Shown: positions 1 to 9,658 of the stretch, in pieces
How positions within the stretch are numbered: the stretch's first letter is position 1
Layout of the letters: every line of letters begins with the position of its first letter
Origin: CAVSUB01 sp963730995
GTDB taxonomy: Bacteria; Acidobacteriota; Vicinamibacteria; Vicinamibacterales; 2-12-FULL-66-21
Direction: 5' to 3'
Length of the DNA stretch: 64,000 bases
Assembly: GCA_963730995.1 (NCBI GenBank)
Contig: CAVSUB010000004.1
Location: 186,001 to 250,000 of the forward strand
Program-made: the position numbers and the translations under genes
Notes under the pieces: model-generated
What the model saw: the letters and a program-made list of their open reading frames with translations, nothing else
Told to the model about the DNA's origin: nothing
Database searches by the model: none

Positions 1-153
1 TTCACCTTATTTCTCGCCAATGCAGGCCATCGGACATCGCCCGTCCTCGTTGCGGCGCTCACCCGCGCGGCGGCGAGGCTTCGCGGGAGCCTTGGGTTCG
101 CCGGGCGGCGGCCCGGCCACGCCGAGTCTGATGGCCGTGAGGATAGAATCGCT

Positions 154-726
154 GTGATGATCACCGTGTACGGAGCCGACTGGTGCGAGGACACGCGTCG
201 CTCGCTGCGTCACCTCCGCCGGCTGGGCGTGCCGCACCGTTACCAGAACGTGGACGAGGATCTCGATGCCCTGCACCGCGCGACCTCGCTCAACGGCGGG
301 GTTCGCCGGACGCCCACCATTGATCTCGGACTCGGGGGCGGTCCGCTCGTCGAACCCAACAACGACACGCTGACCGGGGCTCTCGTCGAGGTCGAGATGC
401 TCTCGCAGGATCAAGCGCACGAGCGTCTCGGCGTGCAGAACGTCGGGGACGTCGAGCGCGTCGGTCGTACCCTGGTGGGCCTCGCCATGCTGGCCGCCGG
501 CGCCGCGGCGCCGCGGGCGCTGCGATGGCCGCTGCGATTTCTCGGTGCCGGCGTGGCCCTGACGGGCGTCACAGGGTGGTGTCCGGTCTATCGCTACACA
601 GGCGTGACATCGCTCGGCGGTCCCGGCGACCGTCCGGACGAAGCCATGCGCCTCGCGTGGCTGACGCCGGTCACGACCGACGTCGCTGTGATGTCGGCGC
701 CACCAGGCGCAGAGGCAGAGCCGTGA
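154..726 (+). CDS. Glutaredoxin-like / DUF2892 (YgaP-type) membrane protein
   Basis: The first ~75 residues form a thioredoxin-fold glutaredoxin domain: the active site reads WCEDT, so the second cysteine is replaced (monothiol type), and a cis-proline RTPT segment follows. The second half carries two hydrophobic stretches and a GWCPVY segment, typical of DUF2892 inner-membrane proteins such as the C-terminus of YgaP. The start is GTG 154 with a GAGG 11 bases upstream; ATG 157 is an equally good alternative. The stop overlaps the GTG of glgB (GTGA at 723-726), so the two are probably translationally coupled. Role inferred: membrane-tethered thiol redox protein; substrate unknown. Confidence 0.75.
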   Translation: MMITVYGADWCEDTRRSLRHLRRLGVPHRYQNVDEDLDALHRATSLNGGVRRTPTIDLGLGGGPLVEPNNDTLTGALVEVEMLSQDQAHERLGVQNVGDVERVGRTLVGLAMLAAGAAAPRALRWPLRFLGAGVALTGVTGWCPVYRYTGVTSLGGPGDRPDEAMRLAWLTPVTTDVAVMSAPPGAEAEP

Positions 727-2922
727 GCCCCTCCACGATTTCCGTACTGGACACGCTGGCCGGCGCGCGGCACGCCGATCCGTTCTCGGTGCTCGGACCG
801 CACGTCGAGCACGGCCGGGTCGTCATCCGCGCGATCTTTCCTTCGGCCGCGTCCGTTGCCGTCACGCGCACCGATCATCCGCCCGTCGAGATGACGAAGC
901 GGCATCCGGCCGGCATCTACGAAGCGGCGCTCGAGAACGAAGTGCAGGTGCCTGCATACCGCCTCAGGGTGACCACTCCCGGCGGGCAGGTCACCGAGAT
1001 CGACGATCCATATCGTTTCGGGCGCATTCTTTCCGATTTCGATCTCTACCTGTTCGGCGAAGGGAATCACACGCGGATTTACGACAAGCTCGGAGCCCAT
1101 CCGCTCGACGTCGGCGGCACCATGGGCGTCCACTTCTCAGTCTGGGCCCCCAACGCTCTTCGCGTCAGCGTCGTCGGCGACTTCAATACCTGGGACGGAC
1201 GCGCACACCCGATGCGGTCGCTCGGCGCGAGCGGCGTGTGGGAGATCTTCATTCCTGCAGCGAAGCTCGGTGACCGGTACAAGTTCGAGCTGCGGACGCG
1301 GACTGGCGACGTGGTCCTCAAGATCGATCCATTCGGGTTCGAGTTCGAGGCACCGCCGCTGTCGGCGTCGATCGTGTGCCGGCCAGAGCACGAATGGCGG
1401 GACGCGGAGTGGATGGACGGCCGATCCGCCAAGGGATGCTGGTTCGATCGCCCGATGTCCGTGTACGAAGTCCACCTGGGTTCCTGGGCTCGCGTGCCCG
1501 ACGAGGAGCACCGCTATCTGACGTACGCCGAGCTCGCCGAGCGTCTGGTTGGGTACGTGAAGGAGATGGGCTACACGCACATCGAGCTCCTGCCGGTGAT
1601 GGAGCACCCGTTCTCCGGATCCTGGGGCTATCAAGTCACGGGGTTCTTCGCGCCCACGAGCCGCTTCGGGTCGCCATCCGACTTCAAGGCTTTCGTCGAC
1701 GCCTGCCACCAGGCCGGTATCGGCGTGCTTCTCGATTGGGTGCCGGGTCACTTCCCGCGCGACGCGCACGCCCTGGCGAGGTTCGACGGGACCGCTCTGT
1801 TCGAGCACGCGGATCCGCGGCAGGGAGAGCACCGGGACTGGGGCACGCTCATCTTCAACTACGGGCGGAACGAAGTCAGGAATTACCTGCTGGCGAATGC
1901 GCTCTTCTGGCTGCACGAGTACCACGTGGACGGCCTGCGCGTCGACGCGGTGGCGTCGATGCTCTATCTCGACTACTCACGCAACCAGGGAGAGTGGATC
2001 CCGAACAAATACGGCGGCCGCGAGAACCTCGAGGCGATCGAGTTCATCCGACAGCTCAACACGCTGACGCACGGCGAGTCGCCGGGCTCGATGATGATTG
2101 CCGAGGAGTCCACCGCGTGGCCGTCGGTGAGCCGTCCGGCGTATCTCGGCGGCCTCGGCTTCACGTACAAGTGGAACATGGGTTGGATGAACGACATCCT
2201 CGAGTACGTGAAGAAGGATCCCGTTCACCGCCGGTACCACCACAGCATCTGACGTTCTCGCTGCTCTACGCCTTCACCGAGAACTTCATCCTGCCGTTCT
2301 CACACGACGAGGTCGTGCACGGCAAGCGATCGATGTTCGGCAAGATTCCCGGTGACGACTGGCAGAAGGCGCGCGACGCTGCGAACGCTTGTTCGGCTTC
2401 ATGTTCGCGCACCCCGGGAAGAAGCTGATGTTCATGGGGGCGGAGTTCGGTCAGGGCCGCGAGTGGAACTACGATCACAGCCTCGACTGGCATCTGCTCG
2501 ACGAGCCGCTGCACGCGGGCATCCGCCGCTTCGTTCAGGATTTGAACCGCACGTACGCGTCCGAGCCCGCGCTGCACGAGGTCGACTTCGACGGCGCCGG
2601 CTTCTCCTGGATCGACTGCAACGACAACGAAAACAGCGTCGTTTCGCTGATCCGGCGCGCGAAGGACGGCGGCTCGCCGGTGATTGCGGTGATCAACTTC
2701 ACGCCCGTGCAGCGTGATGGCTACCGGATCGGCGTCCCTGCGTCCGGCGGGTACCTCGAGCTGCTGAACAGCGATGCCGAGGTGTACGGCGGCGGCAATG
2801 TCGGCAACGCGGGCATGGTGTTCACCGAACCGATCGCCGCGCACGGCTACCCGCAGTCGCTGCGGCTGATTCTGCCGGCCCTGTCGTGCCTGTTGCTCAA
2901 GCCGCTGGCGGAAGGCGTCTAG
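723..2922 (+). CDS. glgB: 1,4-alpha-glucan branching enzyme GlgB (two frameshifts)
   Basis: GlgB makes the alpha-1,6 branches of glycogen. The N-terminal GlgB domain and CBM48 (about residues 10-220) precede a GH13 barrel with the nucleophile segment LRVDAVAS and the acid segment IAEES. The frame breaks near 2246, right after YHH where LTFSLLYAF should follow, and again near 2386, before FGFMFAHPGKK. All three segments remain well conserved, including the FSHDEVVHG motif, so the reconstructed length (~733 aa) fits the family. The first break needs one inserted base; the second fits loss of about four bases from a GC-rich run. Sequencing or assembly indels are the likeliest cause. It starts at GTG 723 overlapping the upstream stop; no other glycogen gene is present. 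Confidence 0.9.
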
Positions 2923-2930
2923 TGCTGTAG

Positions 2931-2952
2931 GGCGGGGCCTTCAGGCCCCGCC
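2931..2952 (+). terminator. Hairpin downstream of glgB
   Basis: A perfect 10-bp inverted repeat, GGCGGGGCCT / AGGCCCCGCC with a 2-base centre, lies 8 bases after the glgB stop. There is no T-run, so it is either a weak terminator or a copy of the GGCCTTCAGGCC repeat family also seen at 62151-62225. It sits between the convergent glgB and the Fic remnant and could serve both. Confidence 0.5.
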
Positions 2953-2953
2953 G

Positions 2954-3382
2954 TCACCACTTACGCGCTCCGCGCGCCGGGACCACCCTCTCCCACGTCG
3001 CGTCCCTCCCTCTCCCCAGACACCGAACGACCCGTTCGGCGGCAAGCTGACGCAAGGCCCGCGCGATGGTCGGCCGGCTCACGGCCGGGAGCGCGCGCTC
3101 CAGATCGGCGTACCGAAACTCGTTCGGCAAGCGGCTCACCACATCACGAATCATGTCCCGCTTCGCACCGCGCCTCGTCGTCGTTACCCCGACGCGGCGC
3201 TCGAGCTCCTGATAGGCCTTCACGAGCATCACGCCCACGAAATACTCCCACCAGGGAATCAGCGAGTGCCGGCCCGCGTGCCAACGCTGTGACGACGCGT
3301 TCAACGCGTCGTAATACCCCTCTCTCGTCCCTTCGATCGTGCTCTCGAGCGAAATGTACCGTCCAACCTCGTCGTGATCCAT
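2954..3382 (-). pseudogene. Fic family protein, C-terminal remnant
   Basis: The 142-residue product matches the region that follows the catalytic core in Fic (AMPylating) proteins. The stretch VGRYISLESTIE, then YYDAL, then a WHAGRHSLIPWWEYF-like helix, is typical, and a C-terminal winged-helix follows (RYADLERAL, SRPTIARALRQL). The Fic core with its HxFx(D/E)GNGR motif is absent, and an in-frame TAA lies directly before the ATG. It is therefore probably a truncated gene whose catalytic part was lost. A DNA-binding-only product is still conceivable, because the winged helix is intact and repeated TGGATCA motifs lie upstream. Even the ATG belongs to one such motif. Confidence 0.6.
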
Positions 3383-3480
3383 TTAATGAGTCATGATCCA
3401 TTCCCGGGTTGTCGCGCCACGGCGGCGTCACAAATGGATCAAGATTATGCCCGATGATCCAATTAACAGCTTCTGATCCA
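3375..3480 (-). promoter_or_regulatory. Five copies of TGGATCA upstream of the Fic remnant
   Basis: TGGATCA or its complement occurs at 3375-3381, 3394-3400, 3435-3441 (opposite orientation), 3455-3461 and 3474-3480. Three copies are preceded on the minus strand by AT-rich TTAAA, TTAAT or similar. The cluster lies in the 126-bp gap between the Fic remnant and the EVE gene. It looks like an operator array, plausibly for the winged helix of the ancestral Fic protein. That link is inference. Confidence 0.45.
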
Positions 3481-3508
3481 ATTCGAGTCGGCGTTCATCA
3501 TGAGAGCC

Positions 3509-3913
3509 TCAACCCTTGCTCATCCCCTCGATTCGCGCCCATTGATCGTCGTCCACGGGCATCACGGACAGTCGCGACATCCGCACGAGCGCAAAATCAG
3601 CAAAGGCTTTGTCTGCTTTGATCTCCGACAGCTTGACCGGCCGCTTCAGCTTTCGCACCGGCGTTACGTCCACGGCGTACAGCTTGCCGTCCTTGTCCGC
3701 GGGATCCGGCGCCGCGTTCGCTGCGGCCTTCATCACGCCAACGACAGCCTTCTCGTCGCCCGTGTGATAGTAGAAGATCTGGTCGCCCTTCCTGACCGAG
3801 CGAAGATGCTTCTGCGCGAGTGGATTCCTGACCCCGGTCCAGGTGGTCTTCCCGTCACGCACGAGCTCGTCGTAGTTGTAGTGCGTGGGTTCTTCCTTGA
3901 ATAGCCAGTTCAT
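3509..3913 (-). CDS. EVE domain-containing protein (thymocyte nuclear protein 1-like)
   Basis: This is a single-domain EVE protein of 134 residues, the normal length for the bacterial family. It begins with the hallmark MNWLFKEEPTHYNYDEL and continues with GVRNPLAQKHLR and the RKGDQIFYYHTGDEKAVVG strand. EVE domains are PUA/YTH-like folds thought to bind modified DNA bases. It is divergent from the Mug-type glycosylase gene (start codons 85 bp apart), which would fit a role in recognising or processing altered bases. That partnership is inferred only from position. Confidence 0.88.
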   Translation of the reverse strand: MNWLFKEEPTHYNYDELVRDGKTTWTGVRNPLAQKHLRSVRKGDQIFYYHTGDEKAVVGVMKAAANAAPDPADKDGKLYAVDVTPVRKLKRPVKLSEIKADKAFADFALVRMSRLSVMPVDDDQWARIEGMSKG

Positions 3914-3997
3914 GATTCACTCTCAGAATTCCGACACGCGTCCAATCGGTGTGCCCGGCTCGAGCGGCATGCCCGCGCTACGCCAGCCGATCCTGTC

Positions 3998-4588
3998 GTG
4001 AGTATACCGAGGCCGCGCGTGACGCCGCGAGACCCGGCCGATTGGTCCACGCTGCGTCTCAAGGATCGCATCACACCCGATGTGCGAGTGCTGTTCGTCG
4101 GCATCAACCCAGGTGTCCGCTCCGCCGTGACCGGACATCACTTCGCCGGCTTCTCGAACCGATTCTGGAAGCTGTTGTTCGAGTCCGGACTGGTCCCCGA
4201 AGCCATTGGCCATCAGGACGATGGCCGGCTTCCTGAATTCGGATACGGAATCACCAACCTGATTGCCCGCCCGAGTCCAGGTATCAATGACCTCCGCCCG
4301 ATCGAATACGTGGAAGGCTGGAAAATCCTGGAGCGCAAGATTCGGAGGTACCGGCCGGAGCTGGTGGCCCTGATCGGAGTCACGCTCTACCGGGCGATTC
4401 TTCCCCTTCTCCGCTCACCCAAGCCCCTTCCGAAGAACCATCCTGTCGAGCTGGGCGCCCAATCAGAGCGGATCCACGGCGCGCGCATTTTCGTTCTGCC
4501 GAATCCGAGCGGCCGGAACGCGAACTTCACGTATGCGGAGATGCTGGAGGCGTTCAGAATGCTCGCGATGAGAACGCGCGCTCGCTGA
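3998..4588 (+). CDS. mug: G/U mismatch-specific DNA glycosylase (Mug/TDG family)
   Basis: This 196-residue uracil/thymine-DNA glycosylase-fold protein excises U (or T, ethenocytosine) opposite G. The catalytic loop reads FVGINPGVRSA (residues ~32-42), with the Asn of GINPG activating water. The C-terminal NPSGRNAN segment is the Mug/TDG intercalation loop. FSNRFWKLL and GYGITNL are also family signatures. The start used is GTG 3998, which gives about 15 residues of extra N-terminus before the core. Divergent from the EVE-domain gene. Confidence 0.9.
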   Translation: MSIPRPRVTPRDPADWSTLRLKDRITPDVRVLFVGINPGVRSAVTGHHFAGFSNRFWKLLFESGLVPEAIGHQDDGRLPEFGYGITNLIARPSPGINDLRPIEYVEGWKILERKIRRYRPELVALIGVTLYRAILPLLRSPKPLPKNHPVELGAQSERIHGARIFVLPNPSGRNANFTYAEMLEAFRMLAMRTRAR

Positions 4589-4608
4589 ATCTGCCGGGAT
4601 CCGGACAG

Positions 4609-4795
4609 GAACTGACGGTCTACGGGATCCGGGATCCGGGGCTCCCGAGTCCCGAGCGGCAGTTCTCAATGCGCCTGGGCCGCCACCCGCCAAGCGCTCT
4701 CGCTCGCCGTCTTCGCGGACTCGCTCGAAGCCGCAGGCGCTTCCCGAGTCCCGAGCGGCGAGTCCCGAGCCCCGGATCCCGTCTGCGTCAGTTCC
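4609..4795. repeat. GGGATCC-type palindromic element, copy 1
   Basis: The ends form an imperfect inverted repeat: GGAACTGACG near 4611 pairs with CGTCAGTTCC near 4786-4795, and ACGGGATCC...GGGGCTC (4622-4643) pairs with GAGCCCCGGATCCCGT (4767-4782). Inside are direct repeats of TCCCGAGTCCCGAGCGGC at 4643-4660 and 4742-4759. No coding potential is evident. It abuts the stop codon of the EmrB-like gene. The same GGGATCC unit recurs at 9711-9888 and 11546-11640. Confidence 0.6.
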
Positions 4796-4796
4796 G

Positions 4797-6348
4797 TCAG
4801 TGCGCCGCGACCGGCCGTCCCGTCCGCGGCCGCCGCATCAACAGCACCAGCGGCAGGAGCAGTAGAAAGATGATCCCCAGCATGCGGAACAGGTGGACGA
4901 ACGCAACCATCGCCGCCTGCTGCTGCACCATCCCCGCCACCGCAGCATACGCGCGCTGCAGCGGCCGTTGCCGGATCGGAGCCGGACGCCAGGTAGCCCT
5001 GTCGCGCCGACTCGATCGCGTTCTGCGACGCGGTCGAGTACGGATCGACGTGGGATCCGAAGACGTTGAAGTATTCCTGCTGTTTCCGCGCGAGCAGCGA
5101 ACCTGTCGTCGCGATGCCGACGCTTCCGCCGAGGTTGCGCATCAGATTGAAGAGGCTGGTGGCGTTCCCCATCCGCTCGCGTGGAATCGGATCCATGCTG
5201 ATCGTCGTCAGCGGCACGAACAGCGCGGAGAGTGCCAGCCCCTGGAGGAACTGCGGCCAGAAGATGTCCCAGTATCCGGCGTGAAGATTCAGCTCGCCGA
5301 GCCAGAAGAGCGTGAACGCCCCACCGATCAGCCCGCCCGCGACCATCTTGCGGGGATCGATCCGGCCGATCAGCATGCCGATCGCCGGCATCCCGATGAG
5401 CGATCCCATCCCTCGCGGCGCCATCGCGATCCCCGCCTGCAACGATGGATAGCCGAGCAACGTCTGCAGCATGATTGGAAGGAGCACGAGGCTCCCGTAC
5501 AGCACGAACCCGAGCGTCGTCATCAGAAACACGCCGGTGGCGTAGCTCCTGATCTTGAACACACGCAGATCGACGACGGGCTCGCGCGCCATCCATTCGC
5601 GCACCAGGAAGGCGATGAGGCCCCCGACCGAGATGATCGTCAGCGCGAAGATGAAATGCGACGCGAGCCAGTCGCGTTCCTGGCCGAGGTCGAGCACGAG
5701 CTGCAGCGCGCCGACCCACAACGCCAGCAGGCCGATGCCCCAGTAGTCGATCCTGTTCGTCTCCCGGCGCAGGTACGACGGATCGAAGACGTACAGCTTC
5801 GTCATGATCAGCGAGGCGATGCCGACCGGCAGGTTGATGTAGAACACCCAGCGCCAGCTGTAGGTGTCGGTCAGCCATCCCCCGAGCACCGGCCCGAGGA
5901 TCGGCGCGACGACGATGCCGAGGCCCCAGAAGCCCATGGCGCGTCCGCGATCCTTCGGCGGGAAGGCTTCGAGGAGGATCGCCTGCGAGAGCGGCTGCAT
6001 CGCGCCGCCGGTGGCGCCCTGGATCAACCTGAAGACGACGAGCAGCGGCAGGTTTGGCGCCAGGCCACAGAGCAGCGACGCGATCGTGAATCCGATGACC
6101 GAGGTCATCAGCAGGCGCTTGCGCCCGAAGTGGGTCGCGAGCCATCCGGTCAGCGGGAGGACGATGGCATTGGCCACGAGGTACGAAGTCAGGACCCATG
6201 TCGATTCGTCGATCGTCGCCGAGAGGTTGCCGGCGATGTGCGGTAGCGACACGTTGACGACCGTCGTGTCCAGGACCTCCATGAAGGTCGCGAACATGAC
6301 CGCCACGGCCACGATCCACGGATTGACGTGCGGGTGCTCCGAAGACAT
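4797..6348 (-). CDS. DHA2-type MFS multidrug transporter, EmrB/QacA-like (frameshifted near C-terminus)
   Basis: The product is a drug:H+ antiporter with about 14 transmembrane helices and the DHA2 signature TTVVNVSLPHIAG in helix 1. FGRKRL follows between helices 2 and 3, and GPVLGGWL marks motif C. The frame breaks around 4955-4966, after SGSDPATAA. Reading on in the adjacent frame restores AYAAVAGMVQQQAAM, a last hydrophobic helix and a stop at 4797-4799, giving ~517 residues as expected. The break is probably an indel artefact. It is the last gene of the tetR-tolC-emrA-emrB operon (4-bp gap to the adaptor gene) and forms the inner-membrane part of a tripartite pump. Substrates unknown. 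Confidence 0.88.
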
Positions 6349-6352
6349 CGTC

Positions 6353-7585
6353 CTATTTCGTGTAGACCGTCGGGAACACCGACATGCCTGGCCGGAGGCG
6401 ATGATCCGGATCCTGGCCAGGGTCGAGGACGATCTTCACCGGCACGCGCTGCACGACCTTGACGTAGTTGCCGGTGGCGTTCTCGGGTGGCAGGAGACTG
6501 AACTTCGCGCCCGTCGCCGCCGCCAGGCTCTCGACCCGTCCCTTGAACTCACGCCCTCCGAGCGCATCCACTTCGATCGTGGCAGGCAGCCCCTCGCGCA
6601 TGTTCCGGAGCTGAGTCTCCTTGAAGTTGGCGACGATCCAGACGTCGGCGAGCGAGACGAGCGCCATCAGCGGCTGACCGGGCTGCAGGACCTGACCGAC
6701 TTCGACGGTCTTCCGGCTGATGGTCCCGGCCGATGGCGCCTTGATGGTCGTGCGTTCCAGATTGATCTCCGCTTGTGCCAGGGCCGCCTTCATCTGGTTG
6801 ACGCGGGCCTCGGCCGCCGACGCGCGGGCGCGCATGGCCTGGATTTGCTCGGGCGCCGTTTTCGTCGTCTGCAGGGTCGCCTCGGCTCTGGCGACCGCGG
6901 CACGGGCCTGGACTGCGCGCTGCTGTGCGGTGGCGATGGCGGTCTCGGCCGCGGCAATCTCCGACTTCGCGGCGTCCGCAGCCGCGCGTGAGGCATCCGA
7001 CGTCGCGACCGTCGCGTCGAACTGCTGCTGCGAGATCTCTTCCTTTGCGACCAGCGGCTTGAGCCGCTCGACATCCTTGGCGTTCTTCGTTGCCGTGGCC
7101 TCGCGCTCGCGCAGCCGCGCCTGGGCGGCGACGAGCTGCGATTTCGCGGATTCCACCTGGCTGTCGGCGACGCCGATGCCCGCCTGCGCTTCTTCGACGC
7201 CGCCGGTGGCCTGACTGACGTCGGTGCGCGTGGACACCATGGCAATCGGCACTCCTGTGCCTGCGGCGGCCGCGGCCGCTTCCGCATCGGCGAGCTCGGC
7301 GCGCGCGCGATCCACCGCCACCTGATAGTCGCGCGGGTCGATCCGCGCGACGACGGTCCCGGCTTCGACGTGCTGGTTGTCGGCGACCGAGACCTCCACG
7401 ACCGTACCGCCGACACGCGTCGCCAGCTGCGTGATGTGCCCTTCCACCTGCGCGTCGTCCGTGCTCTGCTTGCCAGCGGACACCCACGCCCACGCGCCCG
7501 CGATGAGCGCGACCAGCAGCACCGCGCCGCCGATGAGCGGCAAGCGGCTTCGGCCAGGCGCCGGCGCTGTTGTTTCGTCAGCCAT
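6353..7585 (-). CDS. HlyD/EmrA-family periplasmic adaptor (membrane fusion protein)
   Basis: The 410-residue adaptor has one N-terminal membrane anchor (LPLIGGAVLLVALIAGAWAWV, about 15-35). A lipoyl half-motif, TRVGGTVVEVSVADNQHVEAG, comes next, then a long Ala-rich coiled coil (~100-250). The second lipoyl half and a beta-barrel with APSAGTISRKTVEVGQ and VIVANFKETQLR-type strands finish it. It links the EmrB-like permease to the outer-membrane channel. The ATG shares a base with the tolC-like stop (TAATG at 7585), so translation is coupled. Confidence 0.9.
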   Translation of the reverse strand: MADETTAPAPGRSRLPLIGGAVLLVALIAGAWAWVSAGKQSTDDAQVEGHITQLATRVGGTVVEVSVADNQHVEAGTVVARIDPRDYQVAVDRARAELADAEAAAAAAGTGVPIAMVSTRTDVSQATGGVEEAQAGIGVADSQVESAKSQLVAAQARLREREATATKNAKDVERLKPLVAKEEISQQQFDATVATSDASRAAADAAKSEIAAAETAIATAQQRAVQARAAVARAEATLQTTKTAPEQIQAMRARASAAEARVNQMKAALAQAEINLERTTIKAPSAGTISRKTVEVGQVLQPGQPLMALVSLADVWIVANFKETQLRNMREGLPATIEVDALGGREFKGRVESLAAATGAKFSLLPPENATGNYVKVVQRVPVKIVLDPGQDPDHRLRPGMSVFPTVYTK

Positions 7586-8961
7586 TACTGCACTCCTCCG
7601 AGGTACTGAATGACGGCAGTCTCCGCGATCCCGACCGCGCGCGCGAGTGATGCCTTCGCTACGTTGTGGGCGTACAGGGCGTCCAGATAGCTTTCCGACG
7701 CGGCCGCGACTGTCTCCTGCGCCTGCGTGACCTCGATGTTGCTGACCACGCCTGCGGCAAAGCGATCTCTCGCCTGCTCGAGCTCCTGGTTTGCGAGCGT
7801 CACCGTGGTCCGGGCCGTTTCGAGCTGCTGCGAGGCCGCCTGCACATCCAGCATCGACGACCGGACCTCGAGGTCGATCTGCCCCTTCACGTTCTCGAGC
7901 TCCGAGCGGCGACGCTGCAGGAGCGCGTCCCCCTCGGCGCGCTTGGCCTGGGCGCGTCCGGCTTCGAAGAGGGGCACACGGACGGTTGCCCCGACCGTGT
8001 AGGTCGGATGGGAATCCGAGGTGGACTGGCCGATCGTGCCGTAGTTGGCGTCCAGGTGCAGGGTCGGGAGGAGGTCGGCGCCGGCGGCGCGCCGCGTCGC
8101 CTCGGCCGCGGCCAGACGATCGTGCGCGGCGAGATAGTCCGCGCGCATTTCATACGCACGGGCCAGCGCGTCCTCCAGGGTGATGTCGGCGAGCGGTGCG
8201 AATGGCATCTTGTCGGTCAGCGTGAACTGCTGCCCCGGAGGGAGCCCGACGGCTCGCGCGAGCTGCAGCTTGGCCTTTTCGAATTCGTTCTGCGCGACGA
8301 TCGAGCGCTGGCGCTGGTTCTGGATCTGGACCTGTGCGCGCAGGACGTCAACGCCTGCTACCAGCCCGGAGGCCTTGAGGTCGGATGCCTGCTGGAAGAG
8401 CGCCTGCGCCGTCTCCTGCTGCGCGCGAACGACGTCGATCCGGCTGGCGGCCGTCACCGCCTCCAGATAGAGGTTGACCGTGACCAGCACGACGAGATCG
8501 CGTGCCGACTTGATGCCTCGCGCCTCGGCGCGCTCGTTGAGCGCTGCGGCGCGGTAGTCGTTGAACGCGCGCAGGTCGACGAGCGGCTGCGACAGGGCGA
8601 CGCGCGCGTCGAAGATGTTGAACGGCCCGATAATCGACGGATCCGTCTTGAAGCCATAGACGGCCAGGTTGATCACCGTGCGCTGCTCGCTGAGCGTGCT
8701 GGAGAGATTCGGCAGGAGGTCCTCGAGCGCGTGCCAGCGCGCTCCCCGCGCCTGTGTGCTGCTCGACTCCTGCAGCAGGAGTCCGAGGTTGTATTGCAGG
8801 CCGCGAGTGACCACGTCCTTCAGCGAGAGCGCGACCGGCTGCGGCGAGGGCGGGCCCGGTGGCGGGGCACTGCCCAGAAACGGATTCGACGGAGTCTGCG
8901 CGCTCGCGGCCGCAGGGCCGATGGCCAGGAGCGCGAGCAGGGTGACTTTTTGCACGTTCAT
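7585..8961 (-). CDS. TolC-family outer membrane efflux protein
   Basis: The 458-residue protein begins with a cleavable signal peptide (MNVQKVTLLALLAIGPAAASAQ) and contains two OEP repeats of long amphipathic helices, for example NYGTIGQSTS in the barrel and RDRFAAGVVSNIEVTQAQE in the second half. It forms the outer-membrane duct of the tripartite pump encoded with its neighbours. Its ATG overlaps the stop of the TetR gene (ATGA, 8958-8961), and its own stop overlaps the adaptor start, so the whole unit is one operon. Confidence 0.92.
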   Translation of the reverse strand: MNVQKVTLLALLAIGPAAASAQTPSNPFLGSAPPPGPPSPQPVALSLKDVVTRGLQYNLGLLLQESSSTQARGARWHALEDLLPNLSSTLSEQRTVINLAVYGFKTDPSIIGPFNIFDARVALSQPLVDLRAFNDYRAAALNERAEARGIKSARDLVVLVTVNLYLEAVTAASRIDVVRAQQETAQALFQQASDLKASGLVAGVDVLRAQVQIQNQRQRSIVAQNEFEKAKLQLARAVGLPPGQQFTLTDKMPFAPLADITLEDALARAYEMRADYLAAHDRLAAAEATRRAAGADLLPTLHLDANYGTIGQSTSDSHPTYTVGATVRVPLFEAGRAQAKRAEGDALLQRRRSELENVKGQIDLEVRSSMLDVQAASQQLETARTTVTLANQELEQARDRFAAGVVSNIEVTQAQETVAAASESYLDALYAHNVAKASLARAVGIAETAVIQYLGGVQ

Positions 8962-9593
8962 GACGTCTGCTTCCTTCGCGACGGCCGGAGGCCGGTCCAG
9001 ATCAGGTCGGTGAGGAACGCCACGTCGCGCGCCGTATCGCTTCGTGCCTGCGAGAACAGGTGTCGGGCGACGAGCCCGCGCGTGATGTCGAACAGGGCCA
9101 GTGCGGTCGCCGCGGGGTCGACGTCGCGAATTTCACGGCGTTCGACCGCGGCCGCGATGAGGCGCTCGAGGAGGCGCGTCTGCCGATCGATCATCGCGCC
9201 GCACAGGGTCTGACGCCGTCGGGGCGTACGGACCTGGCTGCCGATCTCGTCGACGTACATCCGGAAGAAGTCCTGATGCTCCTGGAAGTACGTCACGCGT
9301 GCGGCAACGAACGCTGCAATCGCCGCTTGCAAAGGGGCGGCCGCCTCGACGCGGTCGCGGACGATCGCTTCCAGATCCTCCATGCAGGCTCGAAGCGTCG
9401 CCTCGTAGATGTCGCGCTTCGACCGGTAGTAGAGGTAGACCGTTCCCTTTGCGACATCCGCCTGTCGCGCGATGGCGTCCATCGTGGCGTTTTCGAATCC
9501 ATGCGTGCCGAAGACGTGCCGGGCCGCGGCCACCAGTTCCGATCGGCGGAATTCGTTGAGGACGTCTTCTTTCTTGCGGCGTTTGCGGGTCAT
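8958..9593 (-). CDS. TetR/AcrR-family transcriptional repressor of the efflux operon
   Basis: The 211-residue protein has a TetR N-terminal helix-turn-helix (VFGTHGFENATMDAIARQ, then VAKGTVYLYYRSKRDIYEA) preceded by a basic arm MTRKRRKKED. A TetR_C-like ligand-binding helical domain follows. It is the first gene of its own operon with the outer-membrane channel, adaptor and permease genes, an arrangement typical of drug-responsive autorepressors. A candidate operator and -10 element lie 65-100 bases upstream. Confidence 0.88.
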   Translation of the reverse strand: MTRKRRKKEDVLNEFRRSELVAAARHVFGTHGFENATMDAIARQADVAKGTVYLYYRSKRDIYEATLRACMEDLEAIVRDRVEAAAPLQAAIAAFVAARVTYFQEHQDFFRMYVDEIGSQVRTPRRRQTLCGAMIDRQTRLLERLIAAAVERREIRDVDPAATALALFDITRGLVARHLFSQARSDTARDVAFLTDLIWTGLRPSRRKQTS

Positions 9594-9658
9594 GACTGGC
9601 AGGCGATTCCTGTGCAGGTACGCCGTCGAGCCTGAGCTGGCAGGCGTCGATGACGAGC

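Noticed and set aside
7..420. Open frame on the minus strand at the left edge
   Set aside because: It is antisense to the glutaredoxin gene over most of its length, low-complexity in composition and shows no recognisable domain. The 1-153 stretch itself gives no supportable gene.
2246..2390. Programmed ribosomal frameshift in glgB
   Set aside because: No slippery heptamer or downstream pseudoknot was recognised and two separate shifts would be needed; indels are simpler.
7666..9213. 515-codon open frame opposite the tolC-like gene
   Set aside because: It mirrors a clear TolC gene and is Arg/Gly/Leu-rich, as expected of antisense frames in GC-rich DNA.
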